Source: Eukaryota sp. TZLM1-RC (taxonomy: Eukaryota > Metamonada: BaSk clade). Taken from it: a stretch of DNA of 64,000 nucleotides. The stretch's first letter is position 1. Every line of letters starts with the position of its first letter. A model generated the notes under the pieces. The model was not told the origin of the DNA and ran no database searches. It saw nothing but the letters and a program-made list of their open reading frames with translations. Made by a program: the position numbers and the translations under genes. Where the stretch lies: NCBI GenBank assembly GCA_040285825.1, contig JAUPSS010000003.1, positions 1,116,001 through 1,180,000 on the forward strand, in the 5' to 3' direction. Below, piece by piece: positions 9,940 to 19,121 of this stretch.

Positions 9940-11264
9940 AAATTTGTAATTGCAATTCTTCTTTTCAATTGTTCAGTTCTCAAAACAACTTGGCATTATT
10001 TCAGTTGCCAAAAGCAAGACATTATAGGTTGGTGCTTCCATTTCTTCAAGTTTTCATTAAGTTTAACGGCACTCTTTAAACAACAATTGAGGATTGTTTT
10101 CCACTGTTTTAAGTAACAATTGTGTTTCTTTTTCAATATTTCCCTTAAAAACATTAAAGGACATGGAAAAGCCAATCACCCTGGAGATTAATGGCTTCTA
10201 CTTGAATTTTCAACTTGAATTTGATTTAAAAACTCAAAACGAACACTGTTCAGGACAATGACAGCATCATCGACAGCCTCAGGAAAATCAATCCTTTCAT
10301 GAATCAGAAAAACACCTCTGATTTTGCAAAGGCACAGTCCCAATAGTTGCTTAACTTTAACCCCTTTCCCCTTGAACGGCTATATCTACAGTCTTCGTCC
10401 AGCTGATTGTAAAAATTTTCTTTCAAAAAATACATTAATCAGCCATTCAATGCACTATGGATACCTTTCGCTCAGATTGACTTCTAAATTCACCACCATT
10501 GTTTGAGCAATTCTACCAACAGGTCTAGAAAAGTTTTCAATTCGTAGAAATGGAACTCCACCATGTATTCTCATTAGTTCTTCATAATTTTGATTAATAT
10601 AACATTTTAAATCATCACTTTTTTTACCTGATGGTTTCATGAGTAACTAATTTTATTGTTGCAATCAATCTCAACCTACATTGAGATGCCTCCACCATCT
10701 GTGTAGAAATCAGATGAATTGAACCGTGATCACCTCTATTCAATACAATCAGTTTAAGACAAAGAAATATGAATTCTGAAAAACTGAACAATTAGAGCAA
10801 AATGATCCAATAAAAACTTAAGCTCCGCTATTTTGATTATTGTTCTTAACGCTATTTTTATGCTCAAAAAGGTTGGGTTGACTATTTTTTTACTTTGCAG
10901 TAGTAAAAACAATTTTAGATTCAACACAGAAACAGTAATTGATTGTTGTTTCTCGATACTCAACAATACAATCAAAGGGGAAGTAAATTAGAAAATACAT
11001 TATTCAAGGCTTGGTAACTTCCACAAGTAATTGGTACGCAAGAAAATTTCAAGTTTTTGACGGACTAGATAAGAATTTTTTTGAGAAAGAAAGCAATCAC
11101 ACACATTGCTTTCAATATTTTTTCCCCAGGAATCTGATAAATCATTCTGTAAAGAATACAATAATTTGGATAGGGAAAATAACTTGTTCTTTTTGTCAAA
11201 ACTGGAGTATCATTTTTTAGAGGAATTTTAATTGATGATATATTTTTTATTCATCTTGCACACT
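9940..11264. other. gene-poor spacer with one unrecognised ORF remnant
   Basis: About 1.3 kb of AT-rich DNA. The only notable frame is 10640-10455 (-), 61 aa starting MKPSGKKSDDLKCY and containing GGVPFLRIENFSRPVGRIAQT. It looks protein-like, and weaker open stretches follow it, but I do not recognise it. It may be a decayed gene or transposon piece. The rest shows no reading frame or repeat that I can support. Confidence 0.35.
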
Positions 11265-11800
11265 TAATAAAATTAACTCATAACTAATGGGACAAAATTC
11301 AATAAACCATAATTTCCTCTACAAAATCTTGATCTGCTTGCTGTCTAGCTAAAGTTTCTCTAATTCGATTAAAAAACAGTGGTAATGTATTAATATTGGC
11401 AAAATGAATCCGAGAGCGCCATAAAAAGATATCAAATCTTTTCATTGTTTTTTCTTGAACCATTTTTTGGAAACCATTCAAAAAAGTTCCTGCTTCTACT
11501 GATAGTATTCCGTTTATCGAAAATGGGAAAGCAATAAAAACAAGGTTTATCTTAGTCCACATTGTGGAGGTTTAGGTTGGGCAAACGCTTCTATTCTTAC
11601 TTCATGTTCTTTTATCGGTGGATGTAGAAATGCAATTTTTGAGTTTTCTGAAAGATTTGCAGATTGGGAAGATTTATTAATGACAACACAAAGTTCTACT
11701 ATCTTTTGCAGTAAATGAAGAAATTTAAACAATTGATGTAGAAAAATGGAGTCGATGCTTTCCCCAATCATTTAATTTTAAGATCCCTGAAAAGAATTTT
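11265..11800 (-). mobile_element. non-LTR retrotransposon remnant (family 3), C-terminal end
   Basis: Minus-strand fragments encode FIAFPFSINGILSVEAGTFL and FDIFLWRSRIHFAN, then ARQQADQDFVEE. They align with the C-terminal region of the family 1 and 2 polyproteins (FVFSLFGSL... and FNRLFWQNRIVFS...). The 3' tail (11255-11290) matches tails seen at 12.72, 42.59 and 61.50 kb, which defines a third family. Several frame breaks show that it is dead. It lies head to head with the next remnant of the same family. Confidence 0.7.
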
Positions 11801-12775
11801 TTAAATTTAAAATTCACCCTTCGAACATTACAGAAACGATTGACTGGAATGTACGAAAATGATCTTTACAAAAATATATGCAGCTTGTCTGTTTTAGATC
11901 AAGATCTTCACTCATTGTTATTGGAAAAAGGTGTTTGTGAACATCAGTCATCAGATTCTTCACTTTTTGTAACAATTGTACCACGAAGATTTGGACTGTG
12001 TGCTAATAATGAAGCGTTTGTAACAAAAATGAGATTATATTTGAATATCCCCATTAACCAACTATTAATAAAAGAAAACGTATTTGTTCGAATTCACCTC
12101 AACTCACTTTGCGCCATGCTCTGAATTGTTCGAAGTTGATAACTTATCGTTCATCATTACATGATATCTGTTAGAGACACTGTTTTTAATATGGCACGAA
12201 CTGCAACAATCTCGTGTATCAAAGAGCCTCTGCTGAAAGAAACACTGTCATTGAATAATTTTGGTTCTGATGACAGAGGTGATGTATACTGTGATTGGAT
12301 TGAGAACTCTGAGGCTGTTGTTGACTTTGTCTTACTATAATGTTGCAAATGACACTTTGGTTCAAAGAAGAAAACTTAATGCTGTAAATGCTCATGAATT
12401 TAAAGCTAAAGAAAATCATTGAAAATATGACAAAGTCATCGAAGAAGCTAATGCTGGTAGAAATAGATTACTTGTTTTTATTGCTTTCCCATTTTCGATA
12501 AACGGAATACTATCAGTAGAAGCATGAACTTTTTTGATTGATTTCCAAAAAATGGTTCAAGGAAAAAAACAATGAAAAGATTTGATATCTTTTTATTGCA
12601 CTTTCGGATTCATTTTGCAATTATTAATAGATTACCTCGGTTTTTCAATCCAATTAGAGAAGTTTTAGCTAGACAGCAAGCAGATCAAGATTCTGTAGAG
12701 GAAATCTTGGTTCATTGAATTTTGTTCCATTAGTTTTGAGTTGATTTTGTTAAGTGTGCAAGTTTATTAATATGA
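11801..12775 (+). mobile_element. non-LTR retrotransposon remnant (family 3), plus orientation
   Basis: Frames on the plus strand read, in order, a segment like SSLFVTIVPRRFGL (before the zinc knuckle in relatives), VRDTVFNMART, DDRGDVYCDW (the endonuclease RGD position), EAVVDFVL and VFIAFPFSINGIL, then the tail. The order and spacing match the C-terminal half of the family 2 polyprotein at 57.7-58.2 kb. Stop codons and frame shifts are frequent. Together with 11265-11800 it forms two inverted copies, either a nested or an inverted-insertion event. Confidence 0.65.
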
Positions 12776-13435
12776 AACTGGTTGAACATATAAGGATTTC
12801 TTTTGTTTTTACTTTTCCTGAATTCGTTCAATTTTTCTGAACAAGTTGCCTTCCTTCCTCACTCCCCGTTCAACATTTTTTGTTTCATATTCGAAAGATC
12901 CAATCAATAAGCTGCTATTTAAGGTTCATCAGCTTATTTCTGGCTGAAACTTCCGAACGTGGTCTGATGTCAATTGTTCTGGATAAATGAATTTTAACCA
13001 GCAGACGGAAAGTGAAGTCCAATTCTAAATCTAAGAGTTGTATTTCTGCAGTTAATTCTTAAAGCTTTCGGACGAGATCTTTTGTACTGTGGACAATTGG
13101 TCTAGTACATTTGTTATAATATACACTTCATTAGTGATGGCCTTTATAGGGGCCGGTGAAATTTAATATATATCTTTTATCTTTATTTTTTTATGTCTAA
13201 CCACAGAGCATCGGTAGTTCTTATTTAAATGAAAGAAAACATTAAAGATATAACCTTAAGCGATATGTATTATCAAAAAACATTTGAAACTAACTTTATT
13301 TTGAATTGACAACTACAAGAGTGATTAATTTCACCAAGTTTTCAATTTAAGGAAAACAATTTTTAATTATTTCTAATTGTTTCAATTCTGTGTTGACTGT
13401 CATGGATAACGCTACACATACCACAACTATGGGAG
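12776..13435. other. AT-rich spacer, nothing recognised
   Basis: About 660 bp without open frames and without clear similarity to other repeats here. It separates a dead retrotransposon from a dead Fanzor. Confidence 0.35.
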
Positions 13436-14440
13436 CGTCAGTCAACTAGTTTTTCTGCTCAGAAGCACGAAAACCTATGGAACGCCAGTTCCAAGTTCTC
13501 GCTGGTATTGGAGCTCATGATACTCACCTTGCACAACTCTTTGTACCCCAATACCGAGAACACTTCATATGGTTTACTTAAAGCCAATTCTGGAGCCTTT
13601 GTTTCGACTTTGTTTGTGAAAGAAAACCCAAACAAAGGAGACAATTCGATAACCATCTTTTGGCCTTTCAAGCGCTGTAAAATCACGTTCAGCACTTTTG
13701 GTATTGGCACCCACTAAATAAAACCACGTCAGCCGACGTTGATAGATCCTGGGGAAATTCTAGTGTGTTTGGGAGCTGAGCCACTCAACTGAGGGAAGTT
13801 GTTTGCCAGTGGTTGGCTGACGGCACTGGTGTTTGGAAAAGCAATTTTTTCTAGAGCTGTGCCCAATGTTTTAATTGCCCTAGTCTTAAAAAGTACGCCA
13901 AATGTGTACTTCAAGGTGTTCAGCCGGATGAGTCAATTTTACAATGATATCCAGAACTGCAACAGCATATTTTGACCCACAGGCTAAATAAGACAGCAAA
14001 TGCTTATGGTGGTGGGGTCAAATTACGTTGGAAACCTCAATCAGAAATGAACGATTTACCATCAAAATGGAACTGCAACCACAATTTTTAAATCGGGACT
14101 GAATATTTCATCTTTTCTAGAAGACAACTTCCCTGAGGTTATGAAAAGGCACTCTTTCTAGACTTTATCCAGTTGGTCTCCATGATTCTGAGGTTTGGAT
14201 AAAAAAGCCGAAGCTTATTTCACAATGCTAAATGCAACCAAAGAGCTCCTGAACAACCGTTATCGGTATTTCAATAAATCTTACATCTCAGCCTCCAGGA
14301 ATCAGCTGGAGATTGTAAACAGTGAGTATTTAGGCGTGTAAGACGTCTAAGGAGACAGCAGTAGCTGTTTTCATCAACGTATTTCCAAGGTGTTTAGTGT
14401 ATACTAACCCATGGTGCTGAGATCCACATTTACAAATCAA
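13436..14440 (+). pseudogene. Fanzor remnant (N-terminal half), strongly decayed
   Basis: Translated plus-strand pieces align in order with the N-terminal half of the 23.8 and 52.3 kb Fanzors. FWSLCFDFVCERKP corresponds to FWIQCFDFVAVFEP, and QWLADGTGVWKSNFF corresponds to QLVADGLVSWKFNFF, followed by a cysteine-containing stretch (CAQCFNCPSL) in place of YAIGHNCPAS. Stops and frame shifts interrupt it repeatedly. The RuvC half is missing or unreadable. The remnant ends about 70 bp before the start codon of the secreted-protein gene on the same strand. Confidence 0.6.
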
Positions 14441-14506
14441 ATTATGGGGCACGTCTTTGGGCCAAATGAAATATCGAAGGCGTATTTATGAGAAATTCTC
14501 AAACAC

Positions 14507-15589
14507 ATGTTTAGTATTACTTTTGTATGTGTTTTAGTCTTCACGATTCTAATCGGTTGCGAGACCATATCTCCTGTGTCCGTTGAACCTGCAAGTGATC
14601 TCCAGCATATTTTTTCTGCCCAATCCCAAGGTTGGCTCGGGGCTGATGTAGCTTGTTCAATTCCCATCCCTGTTGCTTCACAGTTCTCTTTCTGGATCTT
14701 TGGGGATACATTAATTGGCAAGTCTGATGGTCAACGGCGAGTAATCGAAGGTATGCCGCGGAATAGTGCTGCTTTGTTAAATATTGAAACCCTACAACCT
14801 TATTTTCTATTACACAATGATAACCAAAAACCGTTCTTCCCACCAGTTGGTCCAAATAGCTGGCTTTGGCCAATTTGGCTGTATTCTACATCTTCAGACT
14901 CTATTAATGTATTGTCGTATTCAGTGGTAGATGATGCATCAGATCCCTTTGGTTTTAAGGTGAACTCCACTGTACTGTCCACAATTACTGATTTGGCAAG
15001 GAATCCATTTGAGTGGACAATTAATTCACACAACCTTGAGTTCACCAATTGCGATTTCACTCTGGCTGCTGGAGTCCTTCATTATCAACATTATGTCTAT
15101 TTTATTGGAGTGGAAAGGTTTGGCGGTGTGTCTAGGAATTTATTGCTTCGTTCTGAATCTCAAAAACCCCTAAAGTCTTCAAACATTGATATTGTAGTAT
15201 TAAATGGTTCATTACCAACTTATATACCATTAACTTCGTATTCACCTTCTCTAAATACACCTCTTTCGTTTGCTGAAGGAACATCTGAAGGAAGTTTGCT
15301 CTACTGGAAGGAACACTTCTTTTGGTTCTACAATGATGCATTTTCTTGTAGCATCGACTATAGAGTGGCAAAGAGATTCGAAGGTCCTTGGTCAGAATCC
15401 AAAGTTCTTTATGTTGTACCTGAAAGATTTCGAAAAGAGCAACGGTTCTTTTACGCTCCAAAGGTACATTTAGAACTTAGCAGCGAAAATGAATTAATTC
15501 TTACATATGCCACCAATTCTTTTGATCAAGATGAGCTAGAAGATGCAGAGCTTTATGTACCGAGGTTTATTAGGTCTATATGGCAGTAA
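14507..15589 (+). CDS. secreted beta-propeller-like protein (DUF4185/glycosidase-like)
   Basis: Protein of 360 aa with an N-terminal hydrophobic signal peptide (MFSITFVCVLVFTILIGC, cleavage probably near residue 18). A GWLGADVACSIPIP motif followed by FWIFGDTLIG is typical of the first blade of five-bladed propeller proteins related to glycoside hydrolases (DUF4185-like). Later WTINSHNLEF, YVYFIGVERFG, LLYWKEHFFWFYNDA and FYAPKVHLEL segments repeat a beta-sheet rhythm at blade-like spacing. Likely exported or lysosomal and acting on carbohydrate, but I cannot point to catalytic acids. The upstream region is a decayed Fanzor. Confidence 0.6.
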   Translation: MFSITFVCVLVFTILIGCETISPVSVEPASDLQHIFSAQSQGWLGADVACSIPIPVASQFSFWIFGDTLIGKSDGQRRVIEGMPRNSAALLNIETLQPYFLLHNDNQKPFFPPVGPNSWLWPIWLYSTSSDSINVLSYSVVDDASDPFGFKVNSTVLSTITDLARNPFEWTINSHNLEFTNCDFTLAAGVLHYQHYVYFIGVERFGGVSRNLLLRSESQKPLKSSNIDIVVLNGSLPTYIPLTSYSPSLNTPLSFAEGTSEGSLLYWKEHFFWFYNDAFSCSIDYRVAKRFEGPWSESKVLYVVPERFRKEQRFFYAPKVHLELSSENELILTYATNSFDQDELEDAELYVPRFIRSIWQ

Positions 15590-15821
15590 ATTATTAATTA
15601 ATTATTTTATTTTCTGTGAATTGAATAAATTGTTCTTATTTCCAAATTGAATTATGGCTTTTAGTTTCTTTTTAGAATTTCTACAGCAGTTTTTCTTGTC
15701 GATGGAGAAATTTGAGCTTTTTTTCGTTTTGTTTTATCTAAACCAAAAAATTTTGTACAAAGACTTGACCTACATTTAGCAAAAATGCAATTATTGAATT
15801 CTTATTCGTATCATATGTAAG
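15590..15821. other. 3' flank, no gene seen
   Basis: Convergent 3' region after the secreted-protein gene, with an AATAAA-like motif near 15624. Nothing else is visible. Confidence 0.4.
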
Positions 15822-15986
15822 CTAGGCCTTGGTTTGACTACTATTCAATGTTAGATAAACTTCATATGAAGAAATCGACATAATACCTATTATAATCAAT
15901 ATCTGAAGTAACAGCAACAAACCCAGCGCCAAATCAAGGGTTGGATTTTTGACAAAACCAAAATCCAAATTTTCGGGGAAATGCAT
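15822..15986 (-). CDS. small single-TM membrane protein, hypothetical
   Basis: A 54-aa frame starting MHFPENLDFGFVKNPTLDL. A strong hydrophobic helix at about residues 18-38 (rich in Leu and Ile) is followed by a short polar tail ending NSSQTKA. The composition is coherent for a tail-anchored or type III small membrane protein. The size and lack of a recognised family keep confidence low. It is convergent with the secreted-protein gene. Confidence 0.35.
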   Translation of the reverse strand: MHFPENLDFGFVKNPTLDLALGLLLLLQILIIIGIMSISSYEVYLTLNSSQTKA

Positions 15987-16710
15987 TGATAAAAGCAGCA
16001 CCAGCAGAACCACCACAATGAGTAGAAACTTCTAATGAAAAACCAGATAGCTTTTTTGTTTCCTGAATGTAAATTTACAAAAGATTAGGTTTATAAAAAT
16101 ATAATTTAGTTTAAAAGATGTGGATTCTTTTTTGTTCAATAATATTTATTTATTGGAAAACTTATAAATCAACATCTAAATAATCCATCTCTCCCAAAAC
16201 AAAACAACTAGGTTCAATTCTCTCATAGTGAGATCCAAGAGAAAGCAAAGCATCTTCAACATCCCCTTACAAATAAAAGCAATTCTATTTAGCTGAAATA
16301 GTATATTGAAATTTCTATTGCCCCTTCATTTAAGAATTAGTTAAACTCTGCCATCAAAGGTAATATAGTGGGAGCAGGTGAACCAAATAGAGAATATACA
16401 AATGGATAAAGATTGTATTTTGCATGATGTGGGGTAAACAATTTAGATAACGGTTCACTTTATCCTTTGATTTTGAAATTTTCAGCATTTGAAAGAGGAT
16501 TATGAATTTCCGAATTAGCAAGCCTTATATTTGAGGCATTACATCCACGAAAATGAAGGTTTTATCTAATCCAGCTAGTATGGAAATCATCTCCAGCATT
16601 AAACAGATTTGACAACAGAAGTTCCAAAAAGGATTCAATGCTATGAGATTTGCACATACAATGTAATTAATCTTTTACAGCATCATGAACCTTGCTTCCA
16701 AAGATAATAA

Positions 16711-16853
16711 TGTTGTTGTTACTGATTAACTATCTTGCTAGACAGATGAGGAATTTACATGATGACGTGGCACTTGTTCAAAAACAAGTATTTCTATTAA
16801 TAAATCTCTTTTTTCTCTCTTTACTTCTTTGGTATTTCTGCCTAACGGCATCA
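16711..16853 (+). repeat. 5' LTR (143 bp)
   Basis: Direct repeat with 17670-17812. It contains TGATGACGTGG at about 16760-16770, a CRE/G-box-like motif shared with two other LTR families here, and a T/C-rich tract before TAACGGCATCA. A perfect 12-bp palindrome CAATAATTATTG (16852-16863) starts with its last two bases. Confidence 0.9.
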
Positions 16854-16876
16854 ATAATTATTGGCCCTCATTGCAG

Positions 16877-17629
16877 ATGAAATCTACACACGTACCACAT
16901 CCGTCCCTTGCTTCTATGGAAATGGATGATGTTCTGTTGTTCCTACAACAGTGGAAGGTGTACTCTTCTGTTACACCGAAAAAGGACCTTGTTCCAGCAA
17001 GGCTCCTCGTTGACCCCTTCTTGTTAGAACCATTGGTTCTCACAAGACCTGGGGTCGATTCATCCGATGAGGTGTTTCTGGATCATTTAAGATCCTCCAC
17101 CTTGTTTTCCTCGTACGAGGAATTCAACTTGGTGATGTCTGAGTTGAAGGTTGATGTCCGTAAGGGCGACGTCCGTGAACGTATGTCCTGCTACCTGAGA
17201 CGTTTTCTTCAGGCGAAAAGCAGGGCTTCCGGACTGAAACTGCCTGACTCAGCCTTCATGATCAGATTCGCCAAGGGTATTCTTCCATTAGGACTGCAGA
17301 AATCTCTGATTTCTCGAATTCGGGACGAGGTATTCCCCGATTTTCCTACATTGGTGAATACCGCAGAGAATGAACTACTTGATCGCACGGGAGTAGCTTC
17401 TTGGAACAGGTCTTCAAAGACTGTTTCTGAAAATACCGACTCTGTGCGTCAAGCTGGTATGAAGTCTCGTTCATCGCATAGGTCTCGCAATTTGACTGAA
17501 GGGACATGTTTCAAATGTCACCAGAAAGGTCATCTAGCTCGTGATTGCCCCTCAAAAGTTAGGCACGAAGTCAATCATTTACGCCACGTGCCTCAGTATC
17601 TCACAAATCCCCTTTCTTCATTATGCTAA
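16877..17629 (+). CDS. Gag-like protein with CCHC zinc knuckle
   Basis: Protein of 250 aa from the first in-frame ATG (the frame is open further upstream without an ATG). The capsid-like helical region covers about residues 15-180 and contains FLQQWKVYSSV, LLVDPFLLEPL, YEEFNLVMSELKV and YLRRFLQAKSRASGL. A basic linker leads to CFKCHQKGHLARDC, the C-x2-C-x4-H-x4-C nucleic-acid-binding knuckle of retrotransposon nucleocapsids. It is homologous, though divergent, to the two Gag copies at 44.2-46.2 kb. The frame is intact, so the protein may still be made. Confidence 0.85.
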   Translation: MKSTHVPHPSLASMEMDDVLLFLQQWKVYSSVTPKKDLVPARLLVDPFLLEPLVLTRPGVDSSDEVFLDHLRSSTLFSSYEEFNLVMSELKVDVRKGDVRERMSCYLRRFLQAKSRASGLKLPDSAFMIRFAKGILPLGLQKSLISRIRDEVFPDFPTLVNTAENELLDRTGVASWNRSSKTVSENTDSVRQAGMKSRSSHRSRNLTEGTCFKCHQKGHLARDCPSKVRHEVNHLRHVPQYLTNPLSSLC

Positions 17630-17669
17630 GTGGTTCACGAAACTGTTGAAAGAAAATGGGAAGAAGTAG

Positions 17670-17812
17670 TGTTGTTGTTACTGATTAACTATCTTGCTAC
17701 ACAGATGAGAAAGTTACATGATGACGTGGCACTTGTTCAAAAACAAGTATTTCTATTAATAAATCTCTTTTTTCTCTCTTTACTTCTTTGGTATTTCTGC
17801 CTAACGGCATCA
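17670..17812 (+). repeat. 3' LTR (143 bp)
   Basis: Second copy of the LTR, preceded by the polypurine tract. The few differences from the 5' LTR (for example gctaC versus gctaG and gagaaag versus gaggaat near the start) show limited divergence since insertion. Confidence 0.9.
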
Positions 17813-18060
17813 ATAAAATGTTTACAATTTAAGAAATGAGTGATTGTAATTTTTCCACTACAGTTGCAAGTTAAATTATGAGGTAAATCATCTGGCCAGA
17901 TAAAGGAACGAAATCTCATATTCAAAGTCCTTGAAGAATCAGTTAAGAGAGTTCCATAAACTTGAGGAATGGATATGGATTATGACTTGGTTTCAGTTAA
18001 TCATTCTTCAAAATATAAATTAATAGGCTTGAGTTGATTAAAAGGAGTAAGATTTCCCAC

Positions 18061-18505
18061 TCCCTTAAAACTGAATGAAAATAGTTGAAAATTTCTTATC
18101 ATTGATTACAAAAAAGATGGTACAAAGCTAACGCCATCATCAAAGGAAATACTACCCACAGCAAAGCTAAAAGAGAGCTGAGATAAAGTAGGGGTATTTT
18201 TCAGTAATGCGTTAGGATTAGAGAAAGCCTATTTAACAATACTCGGCTCATAAATTGAATTCATTTCACTTAAAGAAAAATGAGGGAAAATTTAGATTAA
18301 ATTTTCTTTTTCCATTTAAACTAAAAACAATGACATCAATTTGATTGTTAATTTAATTCATGTGATCCTTCCATTTCTTACTAATCGCAAAGAATTCTTC
18401 ATTCAGAGCAACTCAGCAATTGGCTTGTAATAGATTTCCCATTAGGAAACTGTGTGGGTTGTTAACAACTGATATAATCAGTGATTAATTTTGTAGCGAT
18501 GAAGG
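18061..18505. other. spacer, probably decayed repeat DNA
   Basis: AT-rich region between the non-LTR remnant and the left end of the Fanzor-linked unit. It may be more of the decayed retrotransposon, but I cannot align it with confidence. Confidence 0.3.
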
Positions 18506-19098
18506 GGTGAAGAAATTGATTTGTGGTTCTCGTTTTGTGCAAATAATTATAAAATCCTCTTTTACCAAACCACTTCTTTCACCAACACTATTCTTTTTAC
18601 CAACACTTCCACGAACACTATAATACAAGATGGATCGATAATATTTCATTTTGGAACTATTATCTATGTGGTGAGTGTTAGCACTTTTAGTTCCAATTTA
18701 AATCACCTATAATGCTACCGTCACTAATTGAATAACACTTCTAATTCATCTAATCTACCTATTCTTTCTTCTTTACTCAGTTCTTAAGGTAAGGCTATTA
18801 AAAAAATCAGAATAACCGCTGTTAATGCTGCTCTCTATCCATTTAATTCTTGAAAAAATACTTAATAGAATTTTCAATAATATTTATTTTATTGATAATA
18901 TTATGAAAATGATTAAAAAATACATTTGTAAAAATTTCATTAAAAAGAAATTTGGAAATATTAACTTATTAAAAGGGATTTTGAGTATTGAAATTCTAGA
19001 ACACTTCTGATCTAGCACACAGGACAGAAGGTTCTTATTTAAGGCTTCATATCACAATTAGATACCTCAGCAAGAAAATTATGTCTTTGATGGATTGA
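18506..19098 (-). mobile_element. distal end of Fanzor-linked unit A
   Basis: Matches, in reverse orientation, the end of unit C at about 38885-39212. The shared left boundary starts AAGAAATTGATTTG. A 253-bp AT-rich insertion (18757-19009) is present here but absent from unit C; it is flanked by a 4-bp ATCT duplication (18753-18756 and 19010-19013). The unit continues after the retrotransposon at 22866, because 19087-19098 and 22866-22877 are the two copies of a 12-bp target duplication. Confidence 0.7.
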
Positions 19099-19121
19099 TG
19101 GGTTGGTCATAACATTAGAAA

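Larger units (their letters stand above)
16711..17812 (+). mobile_element. gag-only LTR retroelement (TR-GAG-like), complete, nested
   Basis: A complete 1.1-kb element: 143-bp LTRs at both ends, one gag ORF, a purine-rich tract (about 17648-17669) directly before the 3' LTR, and a 4-bp target duplication ATAA (16707-16710 and 17813-17816). The LTRs begin TGTTGTTG and end CATCA, and differ at only about three positions. No protease, reverse transcriptase or integrase is present, so mobility must depend on a partner. It sits inside a family 1 non-LTR remnant. Confidence 0.9.
16130..18060 (-). mobile_element. non-LTR retrotransposon family 1 remnant, split by a gag-only LTR element
   Basis: Minus-strand sequence in 16130-16710 and again in 17813-18060 matches the C-terminal coding and tail region of family 1 (compare 35.65-36.4 kb). 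The homologous text is interrupted exactly once, by the LTR element at 16711-17812. Across the gap, the uninterrupted homologues at about 21723-21790 and 36243-36310 read straight through, so they serve as natural empty sites. Internal deletions (for example in the 16260-16330 region) show that the host copy was already decayed. Confidence 0.85.
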
